Origin: Azoarcus sp. DN11
GTDB taxonomy: Bacteria > Pseudomonadota > Gammaproteobacteria > Burkholderiales > Rhodocyclaceae
DNA: 64,000 bases
Direction: 5' to 3'
Assembly (NCBI RefSeq): GCF_003628555.1
Contig: NZ_CP021731.1
Span: 2,728,001-2,792,000 of the forward strand
Below the pieces are notes generated by a model. That model was not told the origin of the DNA. It saw nothing but the letters and a program-made list of their open reading frames with translations, and searched no databases. Of this stretch, positions 20,195-28,594 are shown one piece after another. Position 1 is the first letter of the stretch, and each line of letters begins with the position of its first letter. Position numbers and translations under genes: made by a program.

Positions 20195-21299
20195 ATGGAA
20201 GCCGAACGCCTCAACGCCATCGCCCAGAAACTCGACGACCTGCAGGCCCGCGGTCGCGAACTTCGGAGGTATCTTTGACTACGACGAGAAAGCGTCGAAG
20301 CTCGAAGAAGTAACCCGCGCACTGGAAGATCCGGCAGTCTGGAACAATGCCGAAAAGGCGCAGGAGCTAGGCAAGGAAAAGCGCCAGCTCGAGGACATCG
20401 TCGTCAATCTGCGCGACATCGAGCAGATGTCCATCGACCTGAAGGACCTGTTCGAACTGGCCCAGGCCGAGGATGACGAGGACACCCTCACTGCGGTCGA
20501 GGACGATCTCGCGCCGCTGGAGGCCAAGGTCCACACGCTCGAATTCCGCCGGATGTTCTCCAATCCGATGGACCCGAACCCCTGCTTCATCGAAATCCAG
20601 GCCGGCGCCGGCGGCACCGAGGCCCAGGACTGGGCCGGCATGCTCGAGCGCATGTACCTGCGCTACTGCGAGCGCAAGGGCTTCAACGTCGAGGTGATGG
20701 AAGAGTCCGAAGGCGAAGTGGCCGGCATCAAGGGCGCGACGATCAAGGTCAGCGGCGACTACGCCTATGGCTTCCTGCGCACCGAATCCGGCATCCATCG
20801 CCTCGTGCGCAAGAGTCCGTTCGACTCCAACGCGCGGCGCCACACCAGCTTTTCGTCGGTGTTCGTGTATCCCGAAGTGGACGACTCGATCGAGATCGAC
20901 ATCAACCCCGCCGATCTGCGCATCGACACCTACCGTGCGTCGGGTGCGGGCGGCCAGCACATCAACAAGACGGACTCCGCGGTGCGCATCACGCACGAGC
21001 CGACCGGCGTCGTCGTGCAGTGCCAGAACGACCGCTCGCAGCACAAGAACAAGGCCGAGGCCATGTCGATGCTGAAGGCCCGCCTGTATGAACTGGAACT
21101 GCGCAAGCGCCAGGCCGAACAGCAGAAGCTCGAGGACTCGAAGAGCGACATCGGCTGGGGTCACCAGATCCGCTCGTACGTGCTGGACCAGTCGCGCATC
21201 AAGGACCTGCGCACCAATCACGAAGTCGGCAACACGCAGGCCGTGCTCGACGGCGACCTCGACGACTTCATCGCGGCGAGCCTCAAGCAGGGCGTGTAA
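20195..21299 (+). CDS. prfB: Peptide chain release factor 2 (programmed +1 frameshift)
   Basis: RF2 recognises UAA and UGA stop codons. Translation begins at ATG 20195 ([18 protein letters not shown]) and reaches an in-frame UGA at 20276 after 27 codons. A +1 shift at CTT-T then continues as [12 protein letters not shown] to 21299, giving 367 residues. The downstream part has the stop-recognition tripeptide SPF (VRKSPFDSN) and the peptidyl-tRNA hydrolysis motif GGQ ([15 protein letters not shown]). A -10-like TATACT lies at 20157-20162 and GGAG at 20184-20187. The coordinates span both frames; it is not a pseudogene. The stop codon lies 22 bp before the condensin operon. Confidence 0.96.
20265..20279 (+). 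other. RF2 programmed frameshift site
   Basis: The internal Shine-Dalgarno GGAGG (20265-20269) is followed by TAT CTT TGA C, which is the canonical autoregulatory slip site. The TGA at 20276-20278 is read by RF2 itself: low RF2 favours the +1 shift at CTT. Confidence 0.95.
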
Positions 21300-21321
21300 G
21301 CGTCATTCCCGCACGACCTGA

Positions 21322-22629
21322 ATGACGCCCGACCTCGCCGATTTCCTCGCACCCGGCGTCGCCGCGGACGACGTGCCCGAACTGGGCGCGCTCGCCGCGG
21401 CACGCCCGCTGATCGACGCCTTCATCACGCTGTTCCGCGGCTCCGAGGCGGAAGTGCTGCTGCGCCTGCTGGTGCTGCGCGAGATCGGCCAGGAATCGGA
21501 GGCGCCGCGCTGGTCCCCGGACGCGCTGCGTGCGCGCTTCACGTTCCTGGATCCGGTGAAGCTGGAGACGGTGCTCAAGCGCCTGCGCGACAACGCCCTC
21601 CTCGCCTACGCGGACGACGGCCAGTACCACCTTTCCGACCTCGGCCGCAACGCCGTCGCCGCGATCGCGATGCTGCTGCGCTTCTCGGCCGAGGAGGACG
21701 CCGAACTGGGATTCCTTACTGCGCAGCTCGCGGGCCTGCAGGCAGTCGGCGGCGTTACGCCGGATGCGCTGGGACACCTGCTGTCCAAGCTCAACGACCT
21801 CACCTGGCACTTCGAAGAGGCCATCGCGTCCGGCTCCGAGTTCCGGATCCTCGGCGCACGCCGGCGGCTTTCCGCGAACGGGCGCTGGCTCGCGCGCGGT
21901 ACCGAGATCCTGAAGAGCCTGCTGGCCGATCCGGAGGTCGACTTCGACATCGCCCGCATTGCACAGCGCATCGGCCTCGCACAATCCAAGCTGGCACGCG
22001 TGGATGCGGGCTTCCAACGCGCGCTGAACAAGATCGAGGCCCAGCGCGTCACGCTGGGAGCGTCGGGGATCTCTTCCTCGGACGTCGCGGCCTGGCTGCG
22101 CGGGCTCGATGCCACCTCCTTCGCGGCTTTCGCCGAAGGCGCCCTTTTCATGGTGCCCGAGCTGCCGCTTCTCGCCGGCGGGCACGAGCTCATCGACCGT
22201 GCGGAAGGCGTGCTTTCCGACGAAGTCCGTGCCCGCGAAACCGATACCGAACTGCCGCCTCCCGATGCGGCGGAGGTAAACGCCGCGCCTGAGCAGGACG
22301 ATCTCGCCCTGCTCGAGCACTTTGCCCGGCGCCTGGACACCCTGCCTGGCTCCGCTCCCCTGCACACGGTGGTGGCCGGCGGCGGCTTTGCCCCTGCCTC
22401 TTACCGGCTGTCGCTGCTGGCACTGCTTGCCGACGGCGGGTCGGCCGGCCCGGCCGACGGTCCGATAGGCGAATTCATGCGCCTGCCCGTCGATATCCAC
22501 TTCGGCGACGCGCTCGTACCGGTCGGCGAAGACGAGATCGCCGCCATGTCCGAGGGCAGGGTGATCCCCCGCCCGACCTCCTCCGCATCGGCGGGACCCA
22601 TGAACGCGCGCCCCCTCATCGACGCCTGA
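21322..22629 (+). CDS. Condensin kleisin-like subunit (MksF/JetA-type)
   Basis: 435 residues, first of a three-gene coupled operon. The N-terminal ~100 residues look like a winged-helix domain (LLRLLVLREIGQE, then a segment LETVLKRLRDNALLAY followed by DDGQYHLSDLGRNAV), and the centre is strongly helical (about 105-250). This layout and its place before a MukE-like and an SMC-like gene fit MksF/JetA, the kleisin-type bridge that binds the ATPase heads. Sequence similarity alone is weak by eye, so the call rests mainly on gene order. The start ATG is 22 bp after prfB with no obvious ribosome-binding site. The stop overlaps the next start (TGATG). Confidence 0.65.
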   Translation: MTPDLADFLAPGVAADDVPELGALAAARPLIDAFITLFRGSEAEVLLRLLVLREIGQESEAPRWSPDALRARFTFLDPVKLETVLKRLRDNALLAYADDGQYHLSDLGRNAVAAIAMLLRFSAEEDAELGFLTAQLAGLQAVGGVTPDALGHLLSKLNDLTWHFEEAIASGSEFRILGARRRLSANGRWLARGTEILKSLLADPEVDFDIARIAQRIGLAQSKLARVDAGFQRALNKIEAQRVTLGASGISSSDVAAWLRGLDATSFAAFAEGALFMVPELPLLAGGHELIDRAEGVLSDEVRARETDTELPPPDAAEVNAAPEQDDLALLEHFARRLDTLPGSAPLHTVVAGGGFAPASYRLSLLALLADGGSAGPADGPIGEFMRLPVDIHFGDALVPVGEDEIAAMSEGRVIPRPTSSASAGPMNARPLIDA

Positions 22630-23336
22630 TGGAACACGAACTCAAGACCCTCACCGCGCGCCTGCTCGCCCATCGCTGGCTGCCGCGCAACGACCGGCAG
22701 GTGCGCCGCGCACTGGTCGACGAGACCTTCCGCGTGGAACTCGATCACCGCCTCGCCGCCATCGGCCTGCAACTCCAGGACAACCCCTACGCGGACCACG
22801 TCGCGGCCGTCCTCACGCCCGAGATGTTCGAGCCGGTGTTCGGCGCCCGGCGCGAATACGCGGCGAGCAACGTGGGCCTCACGCGCGACGAGATCGCACT
22901 GCTGATCGTCATCTGGTCGCTCATCATCCTGCCCAAGCGCGAGCGTCAAGTGACCCGGCGCGAACTGGCTGACGACGGCCAGGGCGACATGTTCGGCGCG
23001 GACAAGCCGGTCGCGCACGGCGCGGCGGTTTCCGGGGGACTTTCCGAAGCCTCCCTCATCGCCGACTTCGGCCCGCTGCTGGGGGGCAAGACCAAGGTCA
23101 AGAACTTCATGCTCGGCAAGCTCGCCCGCCTGGGCTTCATCGAACGGCGCAGTGGCGTGCTCCACGAAGGGCCCCTGCTCGACGTCGCGCTCGACTATCG
23201 CGTGCTTGCCGACCGCATCATCCACGGGACGCTCGCAGACGTGCTCAAGAACGCGGGGCATGCCGTTCCCGACACCAACGCCTTCGAGGACGCCGAGGTC
23301 CTGTCCGACGCGGGCGACGGGGAGGAGGACGCCTGA
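22629..23336 (+). CDS. Condensin accessory subunit (MksE/JetB-like, DUF4194-type)
   Basis: 235 residues, with one-base TGATG overlaps at both ends, so its translation is coupled to both partners. It opens with a helical part (about 1-60) and then a probable tandem winged-helix region, including GLTRDEIALLIVIWSLIILP and FMLGKLARLGFIERRSG. The tail is acidic (DAEVLSDAGDGEEDA). MukE/MksE/JetB proteins of about this size bind the kleisin and help form the DNA clamp. The assignment is from size, fold pattern and position between the kleisin-like and SMC-like genes. Confidence 0.68.
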   Translation: MEHELKTLTARLLAHRWLPRNDRQVRRALVDETFRVELDHRLAAIGLQLQDNPYADHVAAVLTPEMFEPVFGARREYAASNVGLTRDEIALLIVIWSLIILPKRERQVTRRELADDGQGDMFGADKPVAHGAAVSGGLSEASLIADFGPLLGGKTKVKNFMLGKLARLGFIERRSGVLHEGPLLDVALDYRVLADRIIHGTLADVLKNAGHAVPDTNAFEDAEVLSDAGDGEEDA

Positions 23337-26128
23337 TGTTCCACATCAAGCAATTGGAACTCGTCCATTGGGACTACTGGCGCCGGTTCACGCTGCCGCT
23401 GGATGCGCAGATCATCACCATCGTCGGCCCCAACGGTTCGGGCAAGACGACGCTGCTCGACGCCCTGCGCACGCTTTTCGCGCTGCGCTGCTCGGGCAAG
23501 CGTGATTTCCGCCGTTACGTGCGCCGTGCCGAACGCAGCTTCGCGTGGATCCGGGCCGTCGTCGCCAACCAGCCGGGTTCGACCGGCCGCCGCCCCTTCT
23601 TCCCTTGCCTGCACGACGAGGTCACGCTGGCTTGCCGCATCCGCCGTGCCGGCGGCGAATGGACGCGCGACTACACCATCATCGACGGCGATCAGCCGAT
23701 CGAGGTGCTGGAACAGTCGGAGGACTGGGTCGGCCTGCGCGACTACCAGAACCGGCTTGCGTGGGGCGGGCTCACCCCCGCGATCGCCAAGGTGCTTGCG
23801 CTCGAGCAGGGCGACACCGACAAGCTGTGCGAATATTCGCCGCGCGCGCTGCTCGAGCTCGTGTTCGACGTCTTCGGCGACAAGGAAGTGCTCGACAACT
23901 ACCAGGCCGCGCGCGAGGAACAGAAAAGCGCGGAGCGCGAGCTCGCCGATCTCGGCCTGGATCTCGACCGCCTGCGCACGCAGGCCGAGGGGCGGCGCCT
24001 CGAAGCCGACAACTACCTGCAGTGGAAGCAGCTCGCCGACGAGACTCACGCGCTCGAAGCCGAGATCGTCCCGCGCCTGGAGGCGGCGGAACTCGCGCGC
24101 GAGGTCGCTACCGAGCGCAACGAGTTCGTCCGCCAGCGCGGCGAATACACGCTCAGGCAGGCTGAGCGCCGCGCCGCCCGCCAGCGTCTGGACGAAGTCC
24201 AGGCCGAAAAGTCCGAGGCGGAAGCCCGCCGCAACGCGCTTCGCGCCGAACACGACGCCGCCGGGGCGATCCACCTGCAAGCGCACGATACGGTGCGCGA
24301 TTTCGAGAAGCTCGTCGCCGAACGTGACAACCTGCGCACCCAGCTCGCCGCCGAGCACGGAGCAGACGCAGTCGCGCTGGAGGCGGAGCACGAAGCGGCC
24401 GAAGCGCGCCTGCGCGACCTGAAAGCGCGGGAGCGCGCCCTCGTCGCCGAATTCGAGGACAAGACCACTTCGCTGCGCAACGCCAGGAGCCGCTCGGGGC
24501 CGCCGTCCGATCCGGAAGTCGCCCGCTTCCGCGCACTGCTCGACGCCGACGGCATCGGCCACTGTGGTCTTGCCGAAATCGTCGAGGTCACGGACGCCGC
24601 GTGGCAGGCCGCGCTCGAAGCGGTGCTGCGCCCCTATCGCCACGTGATCCTGCTCGACCGCGAATCGGACCGCCATGCCGCGTGGGCGCTCGGCGAGCGC
24701 GAGCACTTCCGCCACTTCGTGGTACCCGAGCGCGAGGAGGCCCCGCCGGCGGTCGCCCGGAGCCTGGCCGAAGTCGTGCGCTTCTCGGCGCCGGTCCCGC
24801 GCTGGCTCACAGACCTGCTCAACCGCATCCGGCGCGTCGACAGCGTCGCCGCCGCTCGCGACCTACCACGCGAGATCGAATGGATCACGCGCGACGGCTA
24901 CCACCGCGAGCGCCGCGGCGCCCGCCACCTGGGCCGGCCCGCCGAATTCCATTTCGGCGAACTCGCCCGCCAGGCACGCATTGCGCAACTCGACGGCGAC
25001 ATCGCCGGGCTCGATCGGCAGCTCCAGCACTTGCGCCCTCAAGTCGCCCGGGCAGGCGACGAACTCACCACGCTGCGCCAGCGCCTGCTGGGCCTGCAAT
25101 CCGCACAGCTGCTGGCAGCACGGGCCGAAAGCTACGCCGAGGCCGAGACCGCGCTGCCCGCTGCCCGTGCCGCGCTCACCGCGGCGATCTCCCGATGTGC
25201 CGAGGCGCAGGGGGCGCTCGACGAACTCGCAGGCCGCATCAATGGTGTCGTGATCGAAATCGACCGCCGAAACCGCGAACTGCGCGCCTGCGACGCCCGC
25301 ATCACCGAACTCGAAACCGGCGCCGCGCCACGCCGTCACGTCCAGGCACAGCGCATGCAGCGCCTGCGAGCCCTGCGTCGCGGCATGCCGGCACACTGGC
25401 GCGATCCGGCCGAGATCGCGCTGCTCACCGACCGCTACGAAAACGCCGCGGCGGCCAGGCGTGAGCGCGACCGCCTGCGTGCGCGACTCGACGAAGGCGA
25501 CTGGGTAAAGGATCCCACCGTCATCACCCTGTCGGAACGCCTCAAGGCCGATGTTACCCAGCGCGAACGCGACTACGTCGAGCGACAGGGCTACTGCGCG
25601 ACCGCGCGCCGACTCACCGAGGAGGCGCGCAGCGCCTATATCGCCAAGCTCCGCGCCACGGTCCGGCAGTACGCCAGGAATCTCAAGGCACTCGGCGAAC
25701 TCGCCGGCGTCGGCGTGGACTGCCCCACCCCGGCGTTGGGCGACGACGATCTCTCGCTCAGCCAGGCCGGGCTCGAAGTCCGTTTCGACTTCGACCGCAA
25801 GGGCGCCGTCGGCCTCAACGATGGCGAAGCATCCGGCGGCCAGCAGGTCATGAAATCGCTGATCCTGCTCATCGCGCTGCTGATGGACGACGCGCGCCCC
25901 GGAGGCTTCGTCTTCATCGACGAACCCTTCGCCCACCTCGACGTCGCCAACATCGACCGCGTCGGCACCTTCCTGCGCGCCACCCGCGCGCAGTATCTCA
26001 TCACCACGCCCGTCACCCACAACGCGAACGTCTTCGCACCGGCCCAGCTGACACTCGTCACGCGCAAGAAGAAGCCGGGCGAAGAGTGGGCGCCAACCAT
26101 TGGCGTGCTGGCGCGCGCGATTGGCTAA
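23336..26128 (+). CDS. SMC-like condensin ATPase (MksB/JetC-type)
   Basis: 930 residues, shorter than canonical SMC (about 1,150-1,200) and MukB (about 1,490), as expected of MksB/JetC. The N-terminal head has Walker A GPNGSGKTT (31-39). Two long Arg/Glu/Ala-rich coiled coils (about 190-385 and 535-760) flank a hinge-like region (about 395-535, with CGLAEIVEVTDAAWQAALE and RHVILLDRESDRHAAW). The C-terminal head has the signature ASGGQQ (near 832-837) and Walker B FVFIDEPFAHLD (from about 858). It would extrude or clamp DNA loops using ATP. No nuclease gene follows: the next gene is on the other strand and encodes a secreted protein. Confidence 0.85.
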   Translation: MFHIKQLELVHWDYWRRFTLPLDAQIITIVGPNGSGKTTLLDALRTLFALRCSGKRDFRRYVRRAERSFAWIRAVVANQPGSTGRRPFFPCLHDEVTLACRIRRAGGEWTRDYTIIDGDQPIEVLEQSEDWVGLRDYQNRLAWGGLTPAIAKVLALEQGDTDKLCEYSPRALLELVFDVFGDKEVLDNYQAAREEQKSAERELADLGLDLDRLRTQAEGRRLEADNYLQWKQLADETHALEAEIVPRLEAAELAREVATERNEFVRQRGEYTLRQAERRAARQRLDEVQAEKSEAEARRNALRAEHDAAGAIHLQAHDTVRDFEKLVAERDNLRTQLAAEHGADAVALEAEHEAAEARLRDLKARERALVAEFEDKTTSLRNARSRSGPPSDPEVARFRALLDADGIGHCGLAEIVEVTDAAWQAALEAVLRPYRHVILLDRESDRHAAWALGEREHFRHFVVPEREEAPPAVARSLAEVVRFSAPVPRWLTDLLNRIRRVDSVAAARDLPREIEWITRDGYHRERRGARHLGRPAEFHFGELARQARIAQLDGDIAGLDRQLQHLRPQVARAGDELTTLRQRLLGLQSAQLLAARAESYAEAETALPAARAALTAAISRCAEAQGALDELAGRINGVVIEIDRRNRELRACDARITELETGAAPRRHVQAQRMQRLRALRRGMPAHWRDPAEIALLTDRYENAAAARRERDRLRARLDEGDWVKDPTVITLSERLKADVTQRERDYVERQGYCATARRLTEEARSAYIAKLRATVRQYARNLKALGELAGVGVDCPTPALGDDDLSLSQAGLEVRFDFDRKGAVGLNDGEASGGQQVMKSLILLIALLMDDARPGGFVFIDEPFAHLDVANIDRVGTFLRATRAQYLITTPVTHNANVFAPAQLTLVTRKKKPGEEWAPTIGVLARAIG

Positions 26129-26167
26129 AAACCCGGAATGAACACCGTCATGGAGTGAATGCAGCGT

Positions 26168-26602
26168 TCAGTTGCGCGCAGGATCATCCAACGCGTCCAT
26201 GGTCAGGGCAACCTCTGACGGTGCGTCGAGGAACAGGACGCTGCACATCTGTTTCGCGCCGCACATCACGGCTTCCGCCAGCTCGCGCACAAAGCTGCGG
26301 TCGCTCGATTCGGTGAAGAGCGGAATCGCGATTGTTTGTCCGGCAAGCTTTTCCGGCTCCGCCAGGATGGCATGCACGATTTCCGGCAAGGGACGACGAC
26401 CGCGCGGGACGACGCCGGGCTCGACGGCGGCAGAAGACGACGCAGCGCCGGCCGGGCTCGTTGCGATGTCGCTCGCGAGGCGACAGTGCATCTGCGTACC
26501 CCGGAGATACCAACAGATCCAGGTAGGCTCTTCCGGGGATGCCGTTTGCGCGCTCGCGCCGGTCCCGGTGAATGCCAGGAGCAAGCTGCAGATCAGCCGC
26601 AT
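26168..26602 (-). CDS. Secreted hypothetical protein
   Basis: I do not recognise this protein. From ATG 26602 it has a clean signal peptide (MRLICSLLLAFTGTGASAQ), giving 144 residues; the frame also allows a start at 26653 with 17 extra residues. The mature part has four cysteines (two in WICWYLRGTQMHCRL, two in VMCGAKQMCSV), which suggests periplasmic disulfides. Its end is hydrophilic and there is no second membrane segment. It converges with the condensin operon and is probably unrelated to it. No clear ribosome-binding site precedes either start. Confidence 0.55.
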   Translation of the reverse strand: MRLICSLLLAFTGTGASAQTASPEEPTWICWYLRGTQMHCRLASDIATSPAGAASSSAAVEPGVVPRGRRPLPEIVHAILAEPEKLAGQTIAIPLFTESSDRSFVRELAEAVMCGAKQMCSVLFLDAPSEVALTMDALDDPARN

Positions 26603-26653
26603 TGCCGACCAGGAGCGGATTTTCGCGGATAGCAGCAGGAATTCGGGTTTCAT

Positions 26654-27049
26654 GGAGGCACCGTTTTGAGCGACGCCTCGAGTCTATTCAGAATGCGTAG
26701 TGGGGAAAATTCGCAATTCACCCGCTGGCGCTTGGTAGAACTACGTACACAGACGTTCTGCTTTCGGGGTTGCAGCCGAAGCCCGCAACAGACCCTGCCT
26801 TCGACGCAGGGCGCGCCGGGTTCGAGCACGTCTTCATCCCCGGCCGTCCTATGGCTCGTACCCGCCACGGCGCCCCTTTGACATCCGTCAACACTTGCTC
26901 ATAACTAGTTGCATTGAGCAACTAGTAAGTTTATTTTTGCAACTGTTGAAGTTTGCAACTTACGGCTTCGACGTCAGAGCACCGACTGCACCTCCGCGTC
27001 ACGCGCGTCGGCAGCGAATCGAGTCAGCAAAAAACTATAGGTGAGCAAC
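26654..27049. other. Non-coding region before the MFS transporter gene
   Basis: About 400 bp without a credible gene. The left two thirds (26654-26870) hold nothing I can name. The right third is AT-rich and repeat-rich: three copies of GCAACT (26918, 26939, 26955), a palindrome AAGTT-TGC-AACTT (26949-26961), and the promoter and dyads described for 26878-26926. Confidence 0.6.
26878..26926 (+). promoter_or_regulatory. MFS gene promoter with a 23-bp operator dyad
   Basis: TTGACA (26878-26883) is a consensus -35 hexamer; the expected -10 position (26901-26906, ATAACT) is poor, which suggests a regulated promoter. A perfect inverted repeat ACTAGTTGC-ATTGA-GCAACTAGT (26904-26926) covers the -10 and start area, the usual place for a MarR-type repressor. 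The -35 also lies in a second dyad TTGAC-ATCC-GTCAA (26878-26891), which resembles FNR/DNR-family sites. Confidence 0.55.
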
Positions 27050-28474
27050 ATGTCCAATGCACTAGCCACAACCCAGGCATCGGTAGATGCACTGGCATCC
27101 GGTTACCGCGGTACCAATCGCCTGATCCTGAGCATGTGTCTCGGTGTATCGACGTACTGGCTCTTCGCTCTCGCCATGACGGCCCTGGTGCCGACCATCA
27201 GCGCCGCCTTCGGCATCACCGCCGACGAGTTGGGCCTGCCGATCAGCATCACCGCGCTGATGTCCGGCGTCTTCATCGTCCCGGCAGGCAGCATCGCCGA
27301 CAAGATCGGACGCGTTAAGATGGCCCGCGCCGGCCTGGTGGTGGCGATGATCGGCGCCGCAGTGTGCGGCCTTGCTGAAAACACCACGATCCTGACCGTC
27401 GGCCGCGCCCTGCAGGGCATCGCCGCGGCGATGATCATGCCCTCCACGCTGGCGCTGGTGAATGCCTATTACACCGGCCCGGAGCGCCTGCGCGCGCTGA
27501 GCTTCTGGTCGATCTCGTCGTGGGGCGGCGGCGGCCTGTGCAACCTCTTCGGCGGCGCGGTGGCCTCGTACCTCGGCTGGCGCTGGGCCTTCTGGCTCGT
27601 GATCCCGGTCGCGCTGATCGCGCTGTACGGCATGGCTGAAACGCCGGAAAGCCGGAACGAGCACGGACCGCGCGACCAGCGCTTCGACTTCATCGGCCTC
27701 GTCCTGCTGGTCGTGGGCCTCCTGACGCTGAACCTGAGCATCACCAAGGGCCGTTCGCTCGGCTGGACCGACATCCTGATCGTCAGCGGCTTCGTCATCG
27801 CCTTCGCGCTGCTGCTCGCCTTCACCTTGTATGAGAAGCGCTGCAAGTCGCCGCTGGTCGACCTCTCGATGCTCAAGCGCCGCTCGTACAACGGTGCTGT
27901 GATCTCCAACTTCATGCTGAACTCGACGCTCGGTAGCCTGATGATCCTGATGACCTACCTGCAACAGGGTCGCGGGCTCACCCCCTTCGATGCCGGCATG
28001 CTCACCCTCGGCTACACCGCCGCCACGCTCGTGATGATCCGCGTCGGCGAGAAGATCGGCCGCAAGTTCGGGGCACGCAGCCCGATGCTCGTCGGCTGCA
28101 CGTTCGCCGCAGTCGGCATCGCGATGCAGGCCCTGACCTTCATCGACGGCACTTCATATCTTGTGCTGGTGGCGGTCGGTCTCGCGCTGATGGGCCTCGG
28201 GTTCGGCATCTCGGCCACCCCTTCGACCAACATCGCGGTCGGCGAAGCGCCCCCGGAAAAGGCCGGTTCGGCTTCGGGCATCTACAAGATGGCGAGCTCG
28301 CTCGGCGGCAGCTTCGGCCTGGCGATCGCGACCGTGGTGTACGGCACGATGATCTCGGCCAACCCCGTGGGACTCGCAAGCGCGGCCTTCGGCGGAATCA
28401 TGACCGGTGTCGTCGCCTGCGTGATCGCGCTCCTCGCCGTCCTGATCTGCGTCCCGACTGCAAAGAAGAACTGA
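27050..28474 (+). CDS. MFS transporter, DHA2-like
   Basis: 474 residues with about 14 hydrophobic segments, matching the 14-helix drug:proton antiporter (DHA2) group of the major facilitator superfamily. The loop motif GSIADKIGRVKMARAG after helix 2 and the antiporter-type GRALQGIAAAMIMPSTLAL are present. It may export a toxic compound or import a substrate for the amidohydrolase that follows. ATG 27050 has AGGTGAG directly upstream; a GTG at 27041 is also in frame. It heads a probable MFS-amidohydrolase-MarR cluster. Confidence 0.88.
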   Translation: MSNALATTQASVDALASGYRGTNRLILSMCLGVSTYWLFALAMTALVPTISAAFGITADELGLPISITALMSGVFIVPAGSIADKIGRVKMARAGLVVAMIGAAVCGLAENTTILTVGRALQGIAAAMIMPSTLALVNAYYTGPERLRALSFWSISSWGGGGLCNLFGGAVASYLGWRWAFWLVIPVALIALYGMAETPESRNEHGPRDQRFDFIGLVLLVVGLLTLNLSITKGRSLGWTDILIVSGFVIAFALLLAFTLYEKRCKSPLVDLSMLKRRSYNGAVISNFMLNSTLGSLMILMTYLQQGRGLTPFDAGMLTLGYTAATLVMIRVGEKIGRKFGARSPMLVGCTFAAVGIAMQALTFIDGTSYLVLVAVGLALMGLGFGISATPSTNIAVGEAPPEKAGSASGIYKMASSLGGSFGLAIATVVYGTMISANPVGLASAAFGGIMTGVVACVIALLAVLICVPTAKKN

Positions 28475-28594
28475 GCTCGGCACCGGCTTCGTGCGGGCGG
28501 GGACACCCCTTCCCCGACCCCTCCCGGTCCCCGCCTCGCACGACCCCATGCGCCGGAAGCCAGGCCACCCCCTTCGTCCAACAGAGGTGAAGAC

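Noticed and set aside
19926-20276. Extended start for release factor 2 inside ompW
   Set aside because: The downstream prfB frame happens to be open back through ompW, but the true N-terminus is encoded in the other frame from ATG 20195 and joined by +1 frameshifting.
21322-26653. A complete Wadjet plasmid-defence system including JetD
   Set aside because: No topoisomerase-VI/Toprim-like nuclease gene is present on either side; the next gene encodes a secreted protein on the opposite strand.
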